Notes: generated from the letters alone by a model not told the origin. Shown: positions 1-9,905, counted from the stretch's first letter. The stretch is 64,000 nt of DNA from JBECKS01 sp964557005 (GCA_964557005.1 CAZKYI010000003.1:62001-126000), one strand, 5' to 3'. Program-made: numbers and translations.

Positions 1-415
1 ATAAACCTGACATACACGGGTTTGCCTTTGAACTGGTTATGAGGCGTGGTACTGCAATCATCAAAACCCGTTGGTGCTTCACAATTCACCGCAATTTCAT
101 AGCGAATATCACGATAATCTGCCTGATAGGCAGGGTGCGCAAAACTCTTTAACAAATAGGGAATCACTTTCAGGTTCGGTGCCCTGCCAGGAATAATATC
201 TTCATTCAGTGAAGGCAAACGATTCAACTGTAGCGGTGGTTGCGGTTCGGTTTCGCGAATCAAATCCGCATAAGTTCTTGCCTGAATCAGCGGTTTATAT
301 TGCTCAAGAATTTTTTGCTGTTTTTGAATTTCAGTTTCTGCAAGGCTTGCGCTGCAAAAACCAAACATCGCCAATAACATTAAAAATGTTTGTGTGTGTG
401 AACTGATTTTTGTCA
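1..415 (-). CDS. Exported protein of unknown function (3' end cut by window)
   Basis: The minus strand from ATG at 415 is open to the window edge, giving 138 visible residues. A good ribosome-binding site (AGGGAG) lies upstream of the ATG. Residues 1-26 form a signal peptide with a hydrophobic LMLLAMFGF core and a probable cleavage site after SLA. The mature part begins with a charged helical stretch and later holds two cysteines (NCEAPTGFDDC), perhaps a disulfide in the periplasm. I do not recognise the family. It lies 20 bp downstream of the M48 protease gene on the same strand and may be co-transcribed. Confidence 0.7.
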
Positions 416-435
416 TTTTCAAACTCCCTGATTGA

Positions 436-2394
436 TTATTCATCAGACACCTCATACTTCAACATCGGCATCGGGCAATCGAGCAAAATCGCCAAGGCTC
501 TGAGCAATTCATATTCTGCGTAGGCAACCTGCCCATCGACTTCAATGCAACAGATGCAGGCTTTTAACAAGGCGGGTTTTTGCAAGGGAAATAAATGCGA
601 GAAATGTACCACCGCTTTATTCAACTCGTTCAGGTTAAGCGCCTGCTTGCCGAGTATCGGAAGTTCACGTAGAGAAAGCATTGCACAGGCTTGCTGCATC
701 GCCTGTTTTTTTAACTTTTGTTCATGCGTCATATCCAGCATGTAGGACAATACCATCTGAACTTCTTTTTCAAGCCTGGCAAAACTGCGGTATTTTGGAT
801 TGATGGCTCTAACAACCTGAAACTGCGGTTTGAGATATTGCACCAGAATACTGTGCAGTATCCATTCGAATAAATCGATTTGACCATCTGCTTTAATCAG
901 TTCAACCAGTGCTTTCAAAAAAATCTGATATTCCTCAAAGCTCATTTGCTTCAATGCAGCGACAGATAACTCCAGCAAACTCATCAGTTCTCTTCTGCTA
1001 CAAGCAGATACAGCAGCCAACAATTCAGAAAACTGCTGGTAATCCAATGCAAAATGGCTGTTTAAATTCTCTAATTGTTTTGCTTGTAGCTGATGATTGT
1101 CTGACACCAACATCGCAAGCACCAAGTGTTGTGCATCACTCTTTCGATGCGCCAGTTCGTGCAATTTAATATCAATCTTCGCAACACTGTGTTCTGCGGC
1201 CTGCACACTTTCATCATTTTGTTCACCCTGCTCAACAACACGCGCAAGTATTGCGCCTGCAACAACAGCACCTGCTACGGCTGTTTTTGTTGCACTGTGT
1301 TTTTCAGCGGTGGTTTTCTTTTCAGCTACCCTGTCTTCATTTGCCATTTTAAGATACAGGCCATTCCAGTTTGGCTCGATTCTTCTGATGCGTTCTTCCA
1401 ATGCGGGGTGTGTGGAAAACCAGCTATTCCATGTGTTTGAAAATTTCTGTGACAAGGCATTGCTAAAAAACAGGTGGCTCATTTCATGCGCATGCGCAGC
1501 ATGTACAAGCGAACCAAAACGCGAACCGCCAATCAGTTTCAGTGCACCACTAATGCCTTCAGGATTACGTGTAAATTGAACCGCGCTGGCATCTGCAAGA
1601 AATTCCCGCTGACGACTCACAGCTGCTTTAATCAGGGAACCAAAAAAAGTACCAACATAACCCACTGCCACCAATGCAAAACCCACCAGGGCGATCGCAC
1701 TGCCAGAATCCTTGCTTGAGCGCCGACTTCGCGTGCTGCCAAAACTGCGCACAATAAACCAGCCACTCTGGCCAATGAACAAAATGCCCGACAACACCGC
1801 AATCAGGTTAATGTTCAAACGCATATCGCCATTCAAAATGTGGCTGAACTCATGTGCTACCACACCTTGTAATTGATCGCGCGTTAAATTCTGTACTGCA
1901 CCTTTTGAAAGGCCAATCACAGCATCACTGGTATTAAACCCTGCCGCAAACGCATTGATGCTCATTTCTGGTAACAAATAAACATTGGGGACAGGCATAC
2001 CTGAAGCAATCGCCATTTCTTCCACCACATTGAGCGCCATTTTTTCGCGATGATCCTGAGTATCGGTAGCGAGTAATTTTCCACCCAAACGCTCGGCGAT
2101 GACTTTTCCACCCCCGCTTAATTCCATGCGTTTGAAAAAAATAACCATCGCAATTAAAGACACGACCGTCACACTGATTTTTGCAATCAATGCTACATTG
2201 AAGTGCTGTGTAAAATCCTCAAAACTTTGCACAGGGAGTTGCTGTTTCTGCACCAGCGAAGCGTCGAACAGCCAAAGACTGCCTATGAACACCAGATTGG
2301 TAATTAACACCAATAAAAAAACAGCCAGACTAAATAGAAACACCAAACGCTTCGTGCTTTTTCGCGCTTGTTCCTGCTGTTCAAAAAAATTCAT
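436..2394 (-). CDS. M48 family zinc metalloprotease with TerB-like C-terminal region
   Basis: Membrane-anchored HtpX/Ste24-type peptidase. Two transmembrane segments lie near residues 17-40 and 68-88. The zinc motif HEFSH is at 181-185, and a downstream glutamate in REFLADASAVQF is the likely third ligand. Two more hydrophobic segments flank this site. At 652 residues it is about twice the length of HtpX. The extra C-terminal half (from about 400) is helical and contains acidic stretches such as KADGQIDLFEWIL and CIEVDGQVAYAEYEL that resemble TerB-type metal-binding repeats; that assignment is inference. It follows LemA by 20 bp, a common pairing that suggests membrane protein quality control. 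Confidence 0.85.
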   Translation of the reverse strand: MNFFEQQEQARKSTKRLVFLFSLAVFLLVLITNLVFIGSLWLFDASLVQKQQLPVQSFEDFTQHFNVALIAKISVTVVSLIAMVIFFKRMELSGGGKVIAERLGGKLLATDTQDHREKMALNVVEEMAIASGMPVPNVYLLPEMSINAFAAGFNTSDAVIGLSKGAVQNLTRDQLQGVVAHEFSHILNGDMRLNINLIAVLSGILFIGQSGWFIVRSFGSTRSRRSSKDSGSAIALVGFALVAVGYVGTFFGSLIKAAVSRQREFLADASAVQFTRNPEGISGALKLIGGSRFGSLVHAAHAHEMSHLFFSNALSQKFSNTWNSWFSTHPALEERIRRIEPNWNGLYLKMANEDRVAEKKTTAEKHSATKTAVAGAVVAGAILARVVEQGEQNDESVQAAEHSVAKIDIKLHELAHRKSDAQHLVLAMLVSDNHQLQAKQLENLNSHFALDYQQFSELLAAVSACSRRELMSLLELSVAALKQMSFEEYQIFLKALVELIKADGQIDLFEWILHSILVQYLKPQFQVVRAINPKYRSFARLEKEVQMVLSYMLDMTHEQKLKKQAMQQACAMLSLRELPILGKQALNLNELNKAVVHFSHLFPLQKPALLKACICCIEVDGQVAYAEYELLRALAILLDCPMPMLKYEVSDE

Positions 2395-2414
2395 CCTTCA
2401 ACACAGATGCGCAA

Positions 2415-3011
2415 TTAAAAGCTGACTTTGGGTGCTATTTTTATTTGTGCGCTGTCTTCAAATTCTAACAATGCGGCATCTTGCACATGCCCCAAAAAGC
2501 CTGCAAAAAATACTGGCGGGAAACTTTGTTTATAGGTGTTGTATGCGGTCACTGCATCGTTAAAAGCCTGTCTTGAAAACGCCACCTTGTTTTCGGTTGA
2601 TTTCAGCTCTTCGCTTAACTGCATCATGTTTGCACTGGCTTTTAAATCAGGATAAGCCTCCATCACCACATTCAAACGCCCCAAGGCACTTTGCAATTGC
2701 CCTTCTGCACCTTGCAGCTTGCGCATGGCTTTTGCATCGGTCTGATTGTGTGCAACAGCGGCCAGACCATTGGCGGCTTCGTTTCTGGCTTTGATGACCG
2801 CTTCAAGTGTTTCTTTTTCATGCTTGAGATAAGCGCGTGCTGTTTCCACCAGATTGGGAATCAGGTCGTAGCGTCGTTTGAGTTGAACTTCAATTTGTGA
2901 AAAGGCATTTTCAAAACGATTTTTCAAGGCGACCAAACGGTTAAACACAGACACCACATAAACCACCAAGCCAATGAGTGCACCCCAGAAAATAATGGTT
3001 GAAATACTCAT
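2415..3011 (-). CDS. lemA: LemA family membrane protein
   Basis: 198 residues with one N-terminal transmembrane helix (about 4-24), followed by the family hallmark QIEVQLKRRYDLIPNLVETA and long alpha-helices. The start ATG is preceded by GGAGCGAGTT, a good ribosome-binding site. LemA proteins form a helical bundle on an N-out membrane anchor; their biochemical role is unclear. The gene is first in a minus-strand unit with the M48 protease. This association is widespread, and in it LemA may act as an adaptor or substrate presenter (inference). Confidence 0.9.
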   Translation of the reverse strand: MSISTIIFWGALIGLVVYVVSVFNRLVALKNRFENAFSQIEVQLKRRYDLIPNLVETARAYLKHEKETLEAVIKARNEAANGLAAVAHNQTDAKAMRKLQGAEGQLQSALGRLNVVMEAYPDLKASANMMQLSEELKSTENKVAFSRQAFNDAVTAYNTYKQSFPPVFFAGFLGHVQDAALLEFEDSAQIKIAPKVSF

Positions 3012-3078
3012 AACTCGCTCCTGAATTCAGAATATAAAGCCCGAATAATGCCATTGGGCGATGGAAAAGCAAGAGCGT

Positions 3079-4098
3079 CTAAATGCGCGGCTGCCTGCAA
3101 AGGAAATTCAGATAAAACAAGGCGGCCATTAACAAAGCGCCAACACCATTATGGGCAGTGGCAATAGCTATCGGTAAATTGAAAATAACATTACTCAGAC
3201 CGAGCGCCACCTGTAACACAAGCAAGCCCAAGACCAGCCAGACAATCTTGCGGCTATAACTCTGAATCTGCGCACGTAACATGTTCACCAGCAAAACCAG
3301 TAACAAGCCTGTCACTAACAAGGCGAACACGCGGTGCAACACATGAATGGTTACGCGTGCATCATGGCTCAACAAGCCAAATTCATAATCCTTGCCGTGG
3401 TGATAAGGCGCACTGAAAGCCTCGATGAAATCGATTTTTCCAATCCAGCCTGCTTCACATACAGGTAACTGTGTACACACCAGCGCTGCATAGTTGGCGC
3501 TCATCCAGCCACCCAGACCAATCTGAATCAGCAACACCACAAAACACAGCGCAGCCAGTTTGCCAAATGGTTTCAGTGCTTCGTCCGCCCTCAAGGGTTG
3601 AAGATTGAATACTCTGGCCGCGAGAATGCTTAACAGGGCAAAGGTAAAAAAGCCGCCGAACAAATGCCCAACCACAGTCGGTGGATACAGTTTCATGGTG
3701 ACTGTCCACATGCCCAAGGCACCCTGAAAACACACCAGAATGAACAAAATCCACGGAAGATGCCCCCATTTCGCGGCAAGCTGTGCATCTTTGCGGCTCA
3801 CCCACAGTGCGCCCATCGCCATCAACATAATCAGCAAACCCAGTTTCGATGCGAAATAACGATGCACCATCTCCGGCCAGGTTTTGTGTGCTTCTCTCAA
3901 GCTGCCAGGGCTTTCAGTATTGATGCGCTCGACATGCTCCATCGCGTTACGAAAATCAAGATAACCATAACAGCCCGGCCAGTCCGGACAGCCCAGACCT
4001 GCATCACTCAGACGGGTAAAAGCACCCAGAGGAATCACCGCTGTGATAATCAATAGAGCCAATATCAGCAGGATTTTCAGCACAGTATTCATAGGCAT
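3079..4098 (-). CDS. ctaA: Heme A synthase, COX15/CtaA family
   Basis: Oxidises the C8 methyl of heme O to a formyl group, giving heme A for aa3-type cytochrome oxidase in the inner membrane. The 339-residue protein has about eight membrane helices. It carries the family signature TRLSDAGLGCPDWPGCYG after helix 1, and histidines in HKTWPEMVHRY and the later helices that would bind heme. Two ATGs (4098 and 4092) are possible starts and neither has a strong ribosome-binding site. It is divergent from SURF1, and cyoE, which supplies its heme O substrate, is nearby on the other strand. Confidence 0.93.
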   Translation of the reverse strand: MPMNTVLKILLILALLIITAVIPLGAFTRLSDAGLGCPDWPGCYGYLDFRNAMEHVERINTESPGSLREAHKTWPEMVHRYFASKLGLLIMLMAMGALWVSRKDAQLAAKWGHLPWILFILVCFQGALGMWTVTMKLYPPTVVGHLFGGFFTFALLSILAARVFNLQPLRADEALKPFGKLAALCFVVLLIQIGLGGWMSANYAALVCTQLPVCEAGWIGKIDFIEAFSAPYHHGKDYEFGLLSHDARVTIHVLHRVFALLVTGLLLVLLVNMLRAQIQSYSRKIVWLVLGLLVLQVALGLSNVIFNLPIAIATAHNGVGALLMAALFYLNFLCRQPRI

Positions 4099-4248
4099 TC
4101 ACAACAGCAGCAAAATTTGGCGGCAAGCCTACCCTTGCGGTTTGGGAGCGTCAACTTCACCGCTGGCACTGAAAATCAGTGCGTGTTGAGGGTGCCTACC
4201 TTTTCAGGTAAAGTCCGCCTCCCTTCTGTTTGCTCAAAATTTAAGCAC

Positions 4249-4995
4249 ATGCCTGAAGCCACGCCCTGGCGCTTCCAATTCAAACTGATCAATACTCTGG
4301 TGATGCTTGTCGGTGTGAGTGTGTGTTTGTATCTGGCCTATTGGCAGGCAGGCAGAGTGGCAGAGAAAACCCTGCTGCAAGCCAGACATGACGCTTTACT
4401 CCATGCCACGCCCTGGCGCTTGAATGACATAGATGAGGCAAGCCTCGCCAATCTAACCGAACATGCCTGGCAGCCTGTCAGTGTGGAAGGCGTTTTTCTT
4501 CCCCAATATGCTTTCTTTCTCGATTCACAGGTCTATCAAGGCAAGGCGGGCTATCACTACATTGTTCCCTTGCATATACCTGATAACAACACGGTGATTC
4601 TGGTTAATCTTGGCTGGATTTCAGCAGGTGCAGATCGCCAGCAACTGCCTGAGTTTCCTGAAATCACAACACCTCAACCGATTACAGGACAACTGGCCAA
4701 ACCCAGAGCTGCGATGGCAAGGTTTCAGCAACACAGTGATGCTGCCTTGCAACTGTTTATTAATTTTGAGGCGCTTTCTGCTAGAATCGCCGCCGCTGAA
4801 AAGAGCACGTTTGTAATACTTCCCATGATTTTGCAACTCGATGAACAGGCCTCAGGCGGTTTGCCGAGAGCATGGCCAAAATTTGATGCCAATATCGCAA
4901 TGCACGAATTCTATGTAGCGCATTGGCTGATTGCCGCCTTATTGATTGTGCTGCTGTATGTTTATTTTGCGCGCAAGAAACCACCACAGGATTAA
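4249..4995 (+). CDS. SURF1 family cytochrome oxidase biogenesis protein
   Basis: 248 residues from the ATG at 4249. An upstream in-frame TTG at 4117 would add 44 unconvincing residues. SURF1 proteins help insert heme A into subunit I of cytochrome c oxidase. The protein shows the usual two-helix layout: an N-terminal membrane helix in a WRF...YWQAGRVAEK context, a large periplasmic domain with the conserved VNLGWI segment, and a C-terminal helix (HWLIAALLIVLLYVYFA). It is followed after 6 bp by the SCO-like gene and then cyoE, forming an oxidase assembly operon. Confidence 0.88.
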   Translation: MPEATPWRFQFKLINTLVMLVGVSVCLYLAYWQAGRVAEKTLLQARHDALLHATPWRLNDIDEASLANLTEHAWQPVSVEGVFLPQYAFFLDSQVYQGKAGYHYIVPLHIPDNNTVILVNLGWISAGADRQQLPEFPEITTPQPITGQLAKPRAAMARFQQHSDAALQLFINFEALSARIAAAEKSTFVILPMILQLDEQASGGLPRAWPKFDANIAMHEFYVAHWLIAALLIVLLYVYFARKKPPQD

Positions 4996-5001
4996 TGACC
5001 A

Positions 5002-5643
5002 ATGACCGAAAATAGTGCTCCTGCCCCTTCAAAAACCATCAGTCAAACCAAAGCCATAATTGTGGTAGGGCTGATGTTTGCGATGTTTTTTGTCCCCTAC
5101 CTCTACATTATGTATGTGTTTAAAACAGGCGAACTACCCGACACAGGCACCAATGAAAAAGGCATCTTCTTCAAACCGTTCATTTCCATGCACGAACACA
5201 GCTTCAAGGCGCTCGATGAAAAACATTGGCAAGCCGATGTTATAAAAAATCAGGGCACATGGGTGATTATGAGTTTCGCTGATGAGCAGTGTGAACAAGC
5301 CTGCTTCGACAGCATTTTCAATGCGCAACAAGGCATCAGTGCGCTGACGCGATACAAAGGCAGGGTTGAACACATTATTCTGGCAGACAAAACTCTCTCG
5401 GCATCTGCGGAACTGCAAAGCATCAGCCATCTCAAACATTTTTCCTATTTGCTGGAAGATCAAACCCTGATGCCTGCAATCAAGACGCAAATCAAACTCG
5501 ATAATCTGAATAACAGTCAGGTCATTATGGACCCAGAATCACAGTTATTATTGTTCTATTCAGCCGAGCATTCCATTCAGGAAGTCTTGCGTGATATTCA
5601 GCGCCTGTTACAAAGTTCCGTTAACCACTACAGCAGCCATTAG
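5002..5643 (+). CDS. Membrane-anchored SCO-like protein of the cytochrome oxidase operon
   Basis: 213 residues with a single N-terminal transmembrane helix (about 19-38), then a periplasmic domain. The segment WVIMSFADEQCEQAC has the shape of a thioredoxin/SCO fold with a Cys-x3-Cys pair, as in copper-delivering SCO1 proteins. A histidine near the C-terminus (SAEHS) could be the third copper ligand. Overall similarity to SCO1 is weak by eye, so copper delivery is inference. It sits between SURF1 (6 bp) and cyoE (2 bp), which firmly places it in terminal oxidase assembly. Confidence 0.75.
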   Translation: MTENSAPAPSKTISQTKAIIVVGLMFAMFFVPYLYIMYVFKTGELPDTGTNEKGIFFKPFISMHEHSFKALDEKHWQADVIKNQGTWVIMSFADEQCEQACFDSIFNAQQGISALTRYKGRVEHIILADKTLSASAELQSISHLKHFSYLLEDQTLMPAIKTQIKLDNLNNSQVIMDPESQLLLFYSAEHSIQEVLRDIQRLLQSSVNHYSSH

Positions 5644-5645
5644 CC

Positions 5646-6563
5646 ATGAGCGAACCTCTCAACATGCCTCTTCATAACAGCGCACCGCTATGGAAGCGCT
5701 ATCTGGAACTCACCAAGCCTGGCGTGGTGTTGCTCATCGTGTTCACTGCGATTGTGGGCATGCTGCTTTCGACACCAGGTGCTATTCCTCTGGATGTATT
5801 TATTTTTGGAAACCTGGGCATTGCACTGGCAGCAGGTTCAGGCGCTGCGGTGAATCATTATGTTGACCAGCACATTGATCAGCAAATGGACAGAACCAAA
5901 GACAGACCACTTGTTGAAGGTGACATCAGTAGTCGCTCAGCCCTGATTTTTGCCTTGCTGATTGGTGCACTCGGTCTGGTATTACTGCAAATATTCACCA
6001 ATACCCTCACCACTATTTTGACGTTTCTTTCTGCGATTGGTTATGCGGTGATTTACACCATCTACCTGAAACGCTCTACGCCCCACAACATTGTTTGGGG
6101 AGGTGCTGCGGGCGCTGCGCCACCCATTCTTGGCTGGGCGGCGGTTACTGGTGAAGTGCCTGCTGAAGCACTGCTGTTGTTTTTGATTATTTTTATCTGG
6201 ACTCCCCCGCACTTCTGGGCTTTGGCGATCAAGCGCGCCGACGAATATGCGAAGGTCGATGTGCCGATGTTGCCAGTAACCCATGGTATTCCTTTCACCA
6301 AACAGCATGTTTTTCTCTATACCCTGATGCTGTTTGCTGTCACCCTGCTGCCCTTTGTCATTCACATGAGCGGTTTGATTTATCTGTGTGGTGCCATCGC
6401 GCTGGGCATTGGATTCATTGTCAGCGCATGGCGCTTGCTGACACGCGAAGATGAAGCGCAACCGATGAAAACCTTTGCCTATTCGATTATTTATTTATCC
6501 GCACTGTTTGCTTTTTTACTGGCCGACCACTACGCACGTATTTTTATTCGCGGCCTGATGTAA
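5646..6563 (+). CDS. cyoE: Protoheme IX farnesyltransferase (heme O synthase)
   Basis: UbiA-superfamily enzyme that adds a farnesyl group to heme B, giving heme O. The 305-residue, roughly nine-helix protein carries the aspartate-rich motif NHYVDQHIDQQMDRTKDRPL and the second conserved motif YAKVDVPMLPVTHG. The substrate-loop signature TPPHFWALAIKR is also present. It starts 2 bp after the SCO-like gene, so translation is probably coupled. Its product feeds CtaA encoded on the opposite strand. Confidence 0.95.
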   Translation: MSEPLNMPLHNSAPLWKRYLELTKPGVVLLIVFTAIVGMLLSTPGAIPLDVFIFGNLGIALAAGSGAAVNHYVDQHIDQQMDRTKDRPLVEGDISSRSALIFALLIGALGLVLLQIFTNTLTTILTFLSAIGYAVIYTIYLKRSTPHNIVWGGAAGAAPPILGWAAVTGEVPAEALLLFLIIFIWTPPHFWALAIKRADEYAKVDVPMLPVTHGIPFTKQHVFLYTLMLFAVTLLPFVIHMSGLIYLCGAIALGIGFIVSAWRLLTREDEAQPMKTFAYSIIYLSALFAFLLADHYARIFIRGLM

Positions 6564-6711
6564 GCCACTTTACAGGCAATTCAGATTGGGTTCAGCCAAA
6601 ATGGCTATAACACGCCAACGCGCCCTGTATTTGTCGCTTCACGAAATAATTGTTACTGGCACCCTGTGCTTAAATCCATACTTTCACTTTCTACCCTAAA
6701 GGTTAGTCCCC

Positions 6712-8049
6712 ATGAGTAATTCAGGTACAGCATTCGACGAAAAGACCAATCAGGATTTTGAAACCAATATCAAACCGCTTGGCTTATTGAAGTTCCTTCA
6801 ATCTGAACGCGGAAAAAAATATTTGAAATATCGCTTTTTTCGCGAACCTTACTGGCTGGGTTATATGTCAATCCTTTCAGTCACGTTTTATGCGCTGATT
6901 GCCGTCGCCTTCTCTTTTTTACCTTACCCTTTTTCCTTGCTGGCGATTCCTGTGATTGTTTTCCTTGCCTATAAACAAATCAGGGGCATTTATGATTTTG
7001 TCAAAAGCTACGTTGATACGCAGGAAGCAAAGCTTCAACAAAATCCTGATCACGTCTATGAAGCCGAACAATACCAATCGTATATCATCGGCAGTTTTAC
7101 CAAGGAGCAGGAACGAAAACGCTCGGAAAATCTTTATTTCGACACACTCGTTTATGTGTATCACTTTCTCTATTTCTCAACCGCCCTGCTGTGCATGTAT
7201 GCCGCCTATGTTACGCAGTCATTTATTATCGCTGTCTCATTAGCTGTTCTGTGGGGTTTTCTCACTTCACTGGTCGCTGAAAGCTGGAGCCATGAATTTA
7301 TTCATCGCCGTTCGCTGTTTCAACAAATGCTCGGCGGCAGTCTGTGGGCAACTTTTTGTTATGGAACTTTTTTACCTGAACATACCATGGGACACCATGT
7401 TCATGTTTCTACACCCGAAGACCCCTCGTCTGCCCCCAAAGGCATGACACTGTATCAATTCCTGCCAACTGCGATTATGAAAAATCCCGTGAACGGATTT
7501 AAGCTGGAAGCCAAACGCCTAAGAGACAGAGGCCTGCCCGTGATACACCCCAGAAATCGTTTGTTATGGTTAAGTGCATTCTCCGTGCTTTGGGCATGGG
7601 CTTCCTACGCCATTGGTGGTGTTTACGGGTTTACTTTCTGGGCAGTGTCCACCGTTGGCAGCATTATCACCATCGAACTGGCCAACTACGTGATGCACTA
7701 TGGTTTAAGTCGCAAGAAATTACCCAATGGTCGCTATGAACGGGTTTCTCCTCTGCATTCATGGAATGTGGAAGGCCCCTTGCATATGGTGGTTATCAAT
7801 CTCACCCGCCATTCTGATCACCATGCTTTTCCGCGCAGACCTTATCAAATCCTGAGATATTTCCCCGAAGCACCACAATTACCTTTAAGTTATGAACGAC
7901 TGATTTTTCTGGCGTGGGTGCCCAAATATTTTTTCAAGGTGATGGATCCCAGAGTCGATGAGCACATGGCAAAGCTGGAAGAATGGCGTAACAATAACAT
8001 CGATGACTACATGAAAGTGATGGATATTGACGGCAGCCGCGTACAATAG
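6712..8049 (+). CDS. alkB: Divergent AlkB-type membrane di-iron hydroxylase
   Basis: 445-residue integral membrane protein with the full histidine set of alkane 1-monooxygenases: HEFIH at 194-198, EHTMGHH at 223-229 followed by STPEDPSSA, NYVMHYG at 325-331, LHSW near 348 and RHSDHH at 366-371. AlkB hydroxylates terminal carbons of medium-chain alkanes with electrons from rubredoxin. The N-terminal 130 residues differ from the classic AlkB pattern, so the substrate may not be an n-alkane. No rubredoxin gene is adjacent. The ribosome-binding site is AAGG. It is alone between cyoE and a convergent transporter. Confidence 0.8.
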   Translation: MSNSGTAFDEKTNQDFETNIKPLGLLKFLQSERGKKYLKYRFFREPYWLGYMSILSVTFYALIAVAFSFLPYPFSLLAIPVIVFLAYKQIRGIYDFVKSYVDTQEAKLQQNPDHVYEAEQYQSYIIGSFTKEQERKRSENLYFDTLVYVYHFLYFSTALLCMYAAYVTQSFIIAVSLAVLWGFLTSLVAESWSHEFIHRRSLFQQMLGGSLWATFCYGTFLPEHTMGHHVHVSTPEDPSSAPKGMTLYQFLPTAIMKNPVNGFKLEAKRLRDRGLPVIHPRNRLLWLSAFSVLWAWASYAIGGVYGFTFWAVSTVGSIITIELANYVMHYGLSRKKLPNGRYERVSPLHSWNVEGPLHMVVINLTRHSDHHAFPRRPYQILRYFPEAPQLPLSYERLIFLAWVPKYFFKVMDPRVDEHMAKLEEWRNNNIDDYMKVMDIDGSRVQ

Positions 8050-8062
8050 TCAGAAGTCAACG

Positions 8063-9787
8063 CTATTTTGTAATCCAGCGTAATGCAGTTGTTTTTGCCT
8101 GTTTCATGGTACGACAGTAGGTAAGATGTTCAGGAATTTTTTCAATGCCTGCCCGTTTCAACTTGATGATGATACGTGCAGGTAGCCCTGTAAAAATCAG
8201 CGCAATATTCTGCCCCAGTATTTCCTTAATCAAACTGTGCAGTGCCACAATGCCAGTGGCATCCATGCTGGGTACATCACTCATATCGACAATCAGCACC
8301 TTCACGGTGTTATCTATCGTGTGCATTGAGGAAAGTGCTTTTTCTGCTGCACCAAAAAACAGAGGGCCATTGACATCATAAATGGCAACTTCTTCAGGAA
8401 GATCAGGATGGCTGTCACGGTGGGTCTGGTGCGTTTCAGTAATATTGGCCATGTGCCGAATAAACAGACCCGCTGCCAATGCCATGCCGACGGCAACGGC
8501 AATCACCATGTCAAAAATAACCGTCAGGAAAAAGCAGGTAACCAGCACGGCAACATCTCCTGCAGGTGCTGACTTGAGCGTGCGTACAAACAAACGTGCT
8601 TCACTCATGTTCCATGCAACAATAAACAATAATGCCGCCAGTGATGCCATAGGCACCATGCCCAAAAGCTCGGCAAGGCCAATCACTGCAACTAACACAA
8701 CCAGCGCATGGACAAGCGCTGCCACAGGTGAGCGTGCGCCACTGCGAATACTGGTGGCGGTTCTGGCAAGCGCGGCGGTTGCGGTAATGCCCCCCAGAAA
8801 AGGTGCGATAACATTGCCAAGTCCCTGCCCAATCAGTTCGGCATTGGGGTTGTGTTTGGTGTGGGTCATGCCATCTGCAATAACCGCACATAACAGGGAC
8901 TCAATCGCACCGAGCATGGCAATGGCAAATGCAGCACCGAGAAGCGATTGTATCAGCGTAAAATCAATATGAAGCGGTTCACCGTTGGCACCAGGCAAAT
9001 GCCAGGGGAGAAAAAATTCTGGTGGCAGTGGTGGAATACCAACGCCACTTTGTCCTTTGGTTTCCCAAACAAATCGTGATGCGATGGTGGCCACTTCGGG
9101 AATCGTGTCGGGTGCCATGCCATGCAGCCAGTGATTGATAATCCATGTAATGATAGCTCCGGCAATCAAACCTACCAGCGGCGCAGGTATCGGTAATTTC
9201 AGGCGTGGCCACCACAATAGAATCGCCAGCGTAAACAAGCCAACCGCAAATTCGACAACACGGATATCTGGCAACGACACAATAATTTTTCCGATATTTT
9301 CGACGAAATGCTGGCTCGGTTTACCAATATCGAGACCCAAAAAATCGGGAATTTGTAACACCGCAATCACAACGGCAATTCCGGCAGTGAAACCCAGCAC
9401 CACCGGATGAGGAATGTAGCGTATCAGTACACCCATACGACTGATGCCAAGTGCTATCAGAATCAACCCCGCCATGATGGTCGCAATCAGCAAGCCGCCC
9501 AGACCGTGTTGTTGCACAATGGGAAAAAGAATCACCACAAACGCAGCTGTAGGGCCGGAAATATTGAATCGTGAACCGCCAGTGAGGGCAATTACCGCAC
9601 CGGCAATAATCGCGGTATACAGACCATGCTGGGGAGGAACACCCGTTGCAATGGCGAGCGCCATCGCCAAAGGTACTGCTACAATACCTACTGTCAGCCC
9701 CGCCAGAATATCCTGACGTAAATCGTGAATACCATAACCAGACCGTAATGCGGAAATCATTCCAGTGGAAATATCAGGAAATTTCAT
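8063..9787 (-). CDS. SulP family anion transporter with STAS domain
   Basis: 574 residues. The N-terminal about 430 residues contain 10-12 hydrophobic helices with SulP signatures (AVPLAMALAIATG, SGPTAAFVV). The C-terminal about 110 residues form a STAS domain with the VLIVDMSDVPSMDATG motif, whose serine/aspartate region is the regulatory site in SpoIIAA-like folds. The family moves sulfate, bicarbonate, dicarboxylates or other anions; the substrate cannot be told from sequence. Transcribed towards alkB with a 13 bp gap, and divergent from the RND operon. Confidence 0.9.
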   Translation of the reverse strand: MKFPDISTGMISALRSGYGIHDLRQDILAGLTVGIVAVPLAMALAIATGVPPQHGLYTAIIAGAVIALTGGSRFNISGPTAAFVVILFPIVQQHGLGGLLIATIMAGLILIALGISRMGVLIRYIPHPVVLGFTAGIAVVIAVLQIPDFLGLDIGKPSQHFVENIGKIIVSLPDIRVVEFAVGLFTLAILLWWPRLKLPIPAPLVGLIAGAIITWIINHWLHGMAPDTIPEVATIASRFVWETKGQSGVGIPPLPPEFFLPWHLPGANGEPLHIDFTLIQSLLGAAFAIAMLGAIESLLCAVIADGMTHTKHNPNAELIGQGLGNVIAPFLGGITATAALARTATSIRSGARSPVAALVHALVVLVAVIGLAELLGMVPMASLAALLFIVAWNMSEARLFVRTLKSAPAGDVAVLVTCFFLTVIFDMVIAVAVGMALAAGLFIRHMANITETHQTHRDSHPDLPEEVAIYDVNGPLFFGAAEKALSSMHTIDNTVKVLIVDMSDVPSMDATGIVALHSLIKEILGQNIALIFTGLPARIIIKLKRAGIEKIPEHLTYCRTMKQAKTTALRWITK

Positions 9788-9905
9788 TACTTGCTCGCTG
9801 CATCAAAATAAAACAAAAAGGGAACTTTACTGCCAATAGTCGCTCTGTATCGGTTTAGTTGTCATAATATGGCAATTATATGCTGAACAAGGTCACAAAC
9901 ACGCT

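Noticed and set aside
1097..1579. 160-codon plus-strand frame rich in Cys/Ser/Ala opposite the M48 gene
   Set aside because: Low-complexity shadow composition; the minus-strand protease is clear.
3024..3060. GCCC...GGGC hairpin between ctaA and lemA as a terminator
   Set aside because: The stem is 4 bp and no T-run follows on the minus strand.
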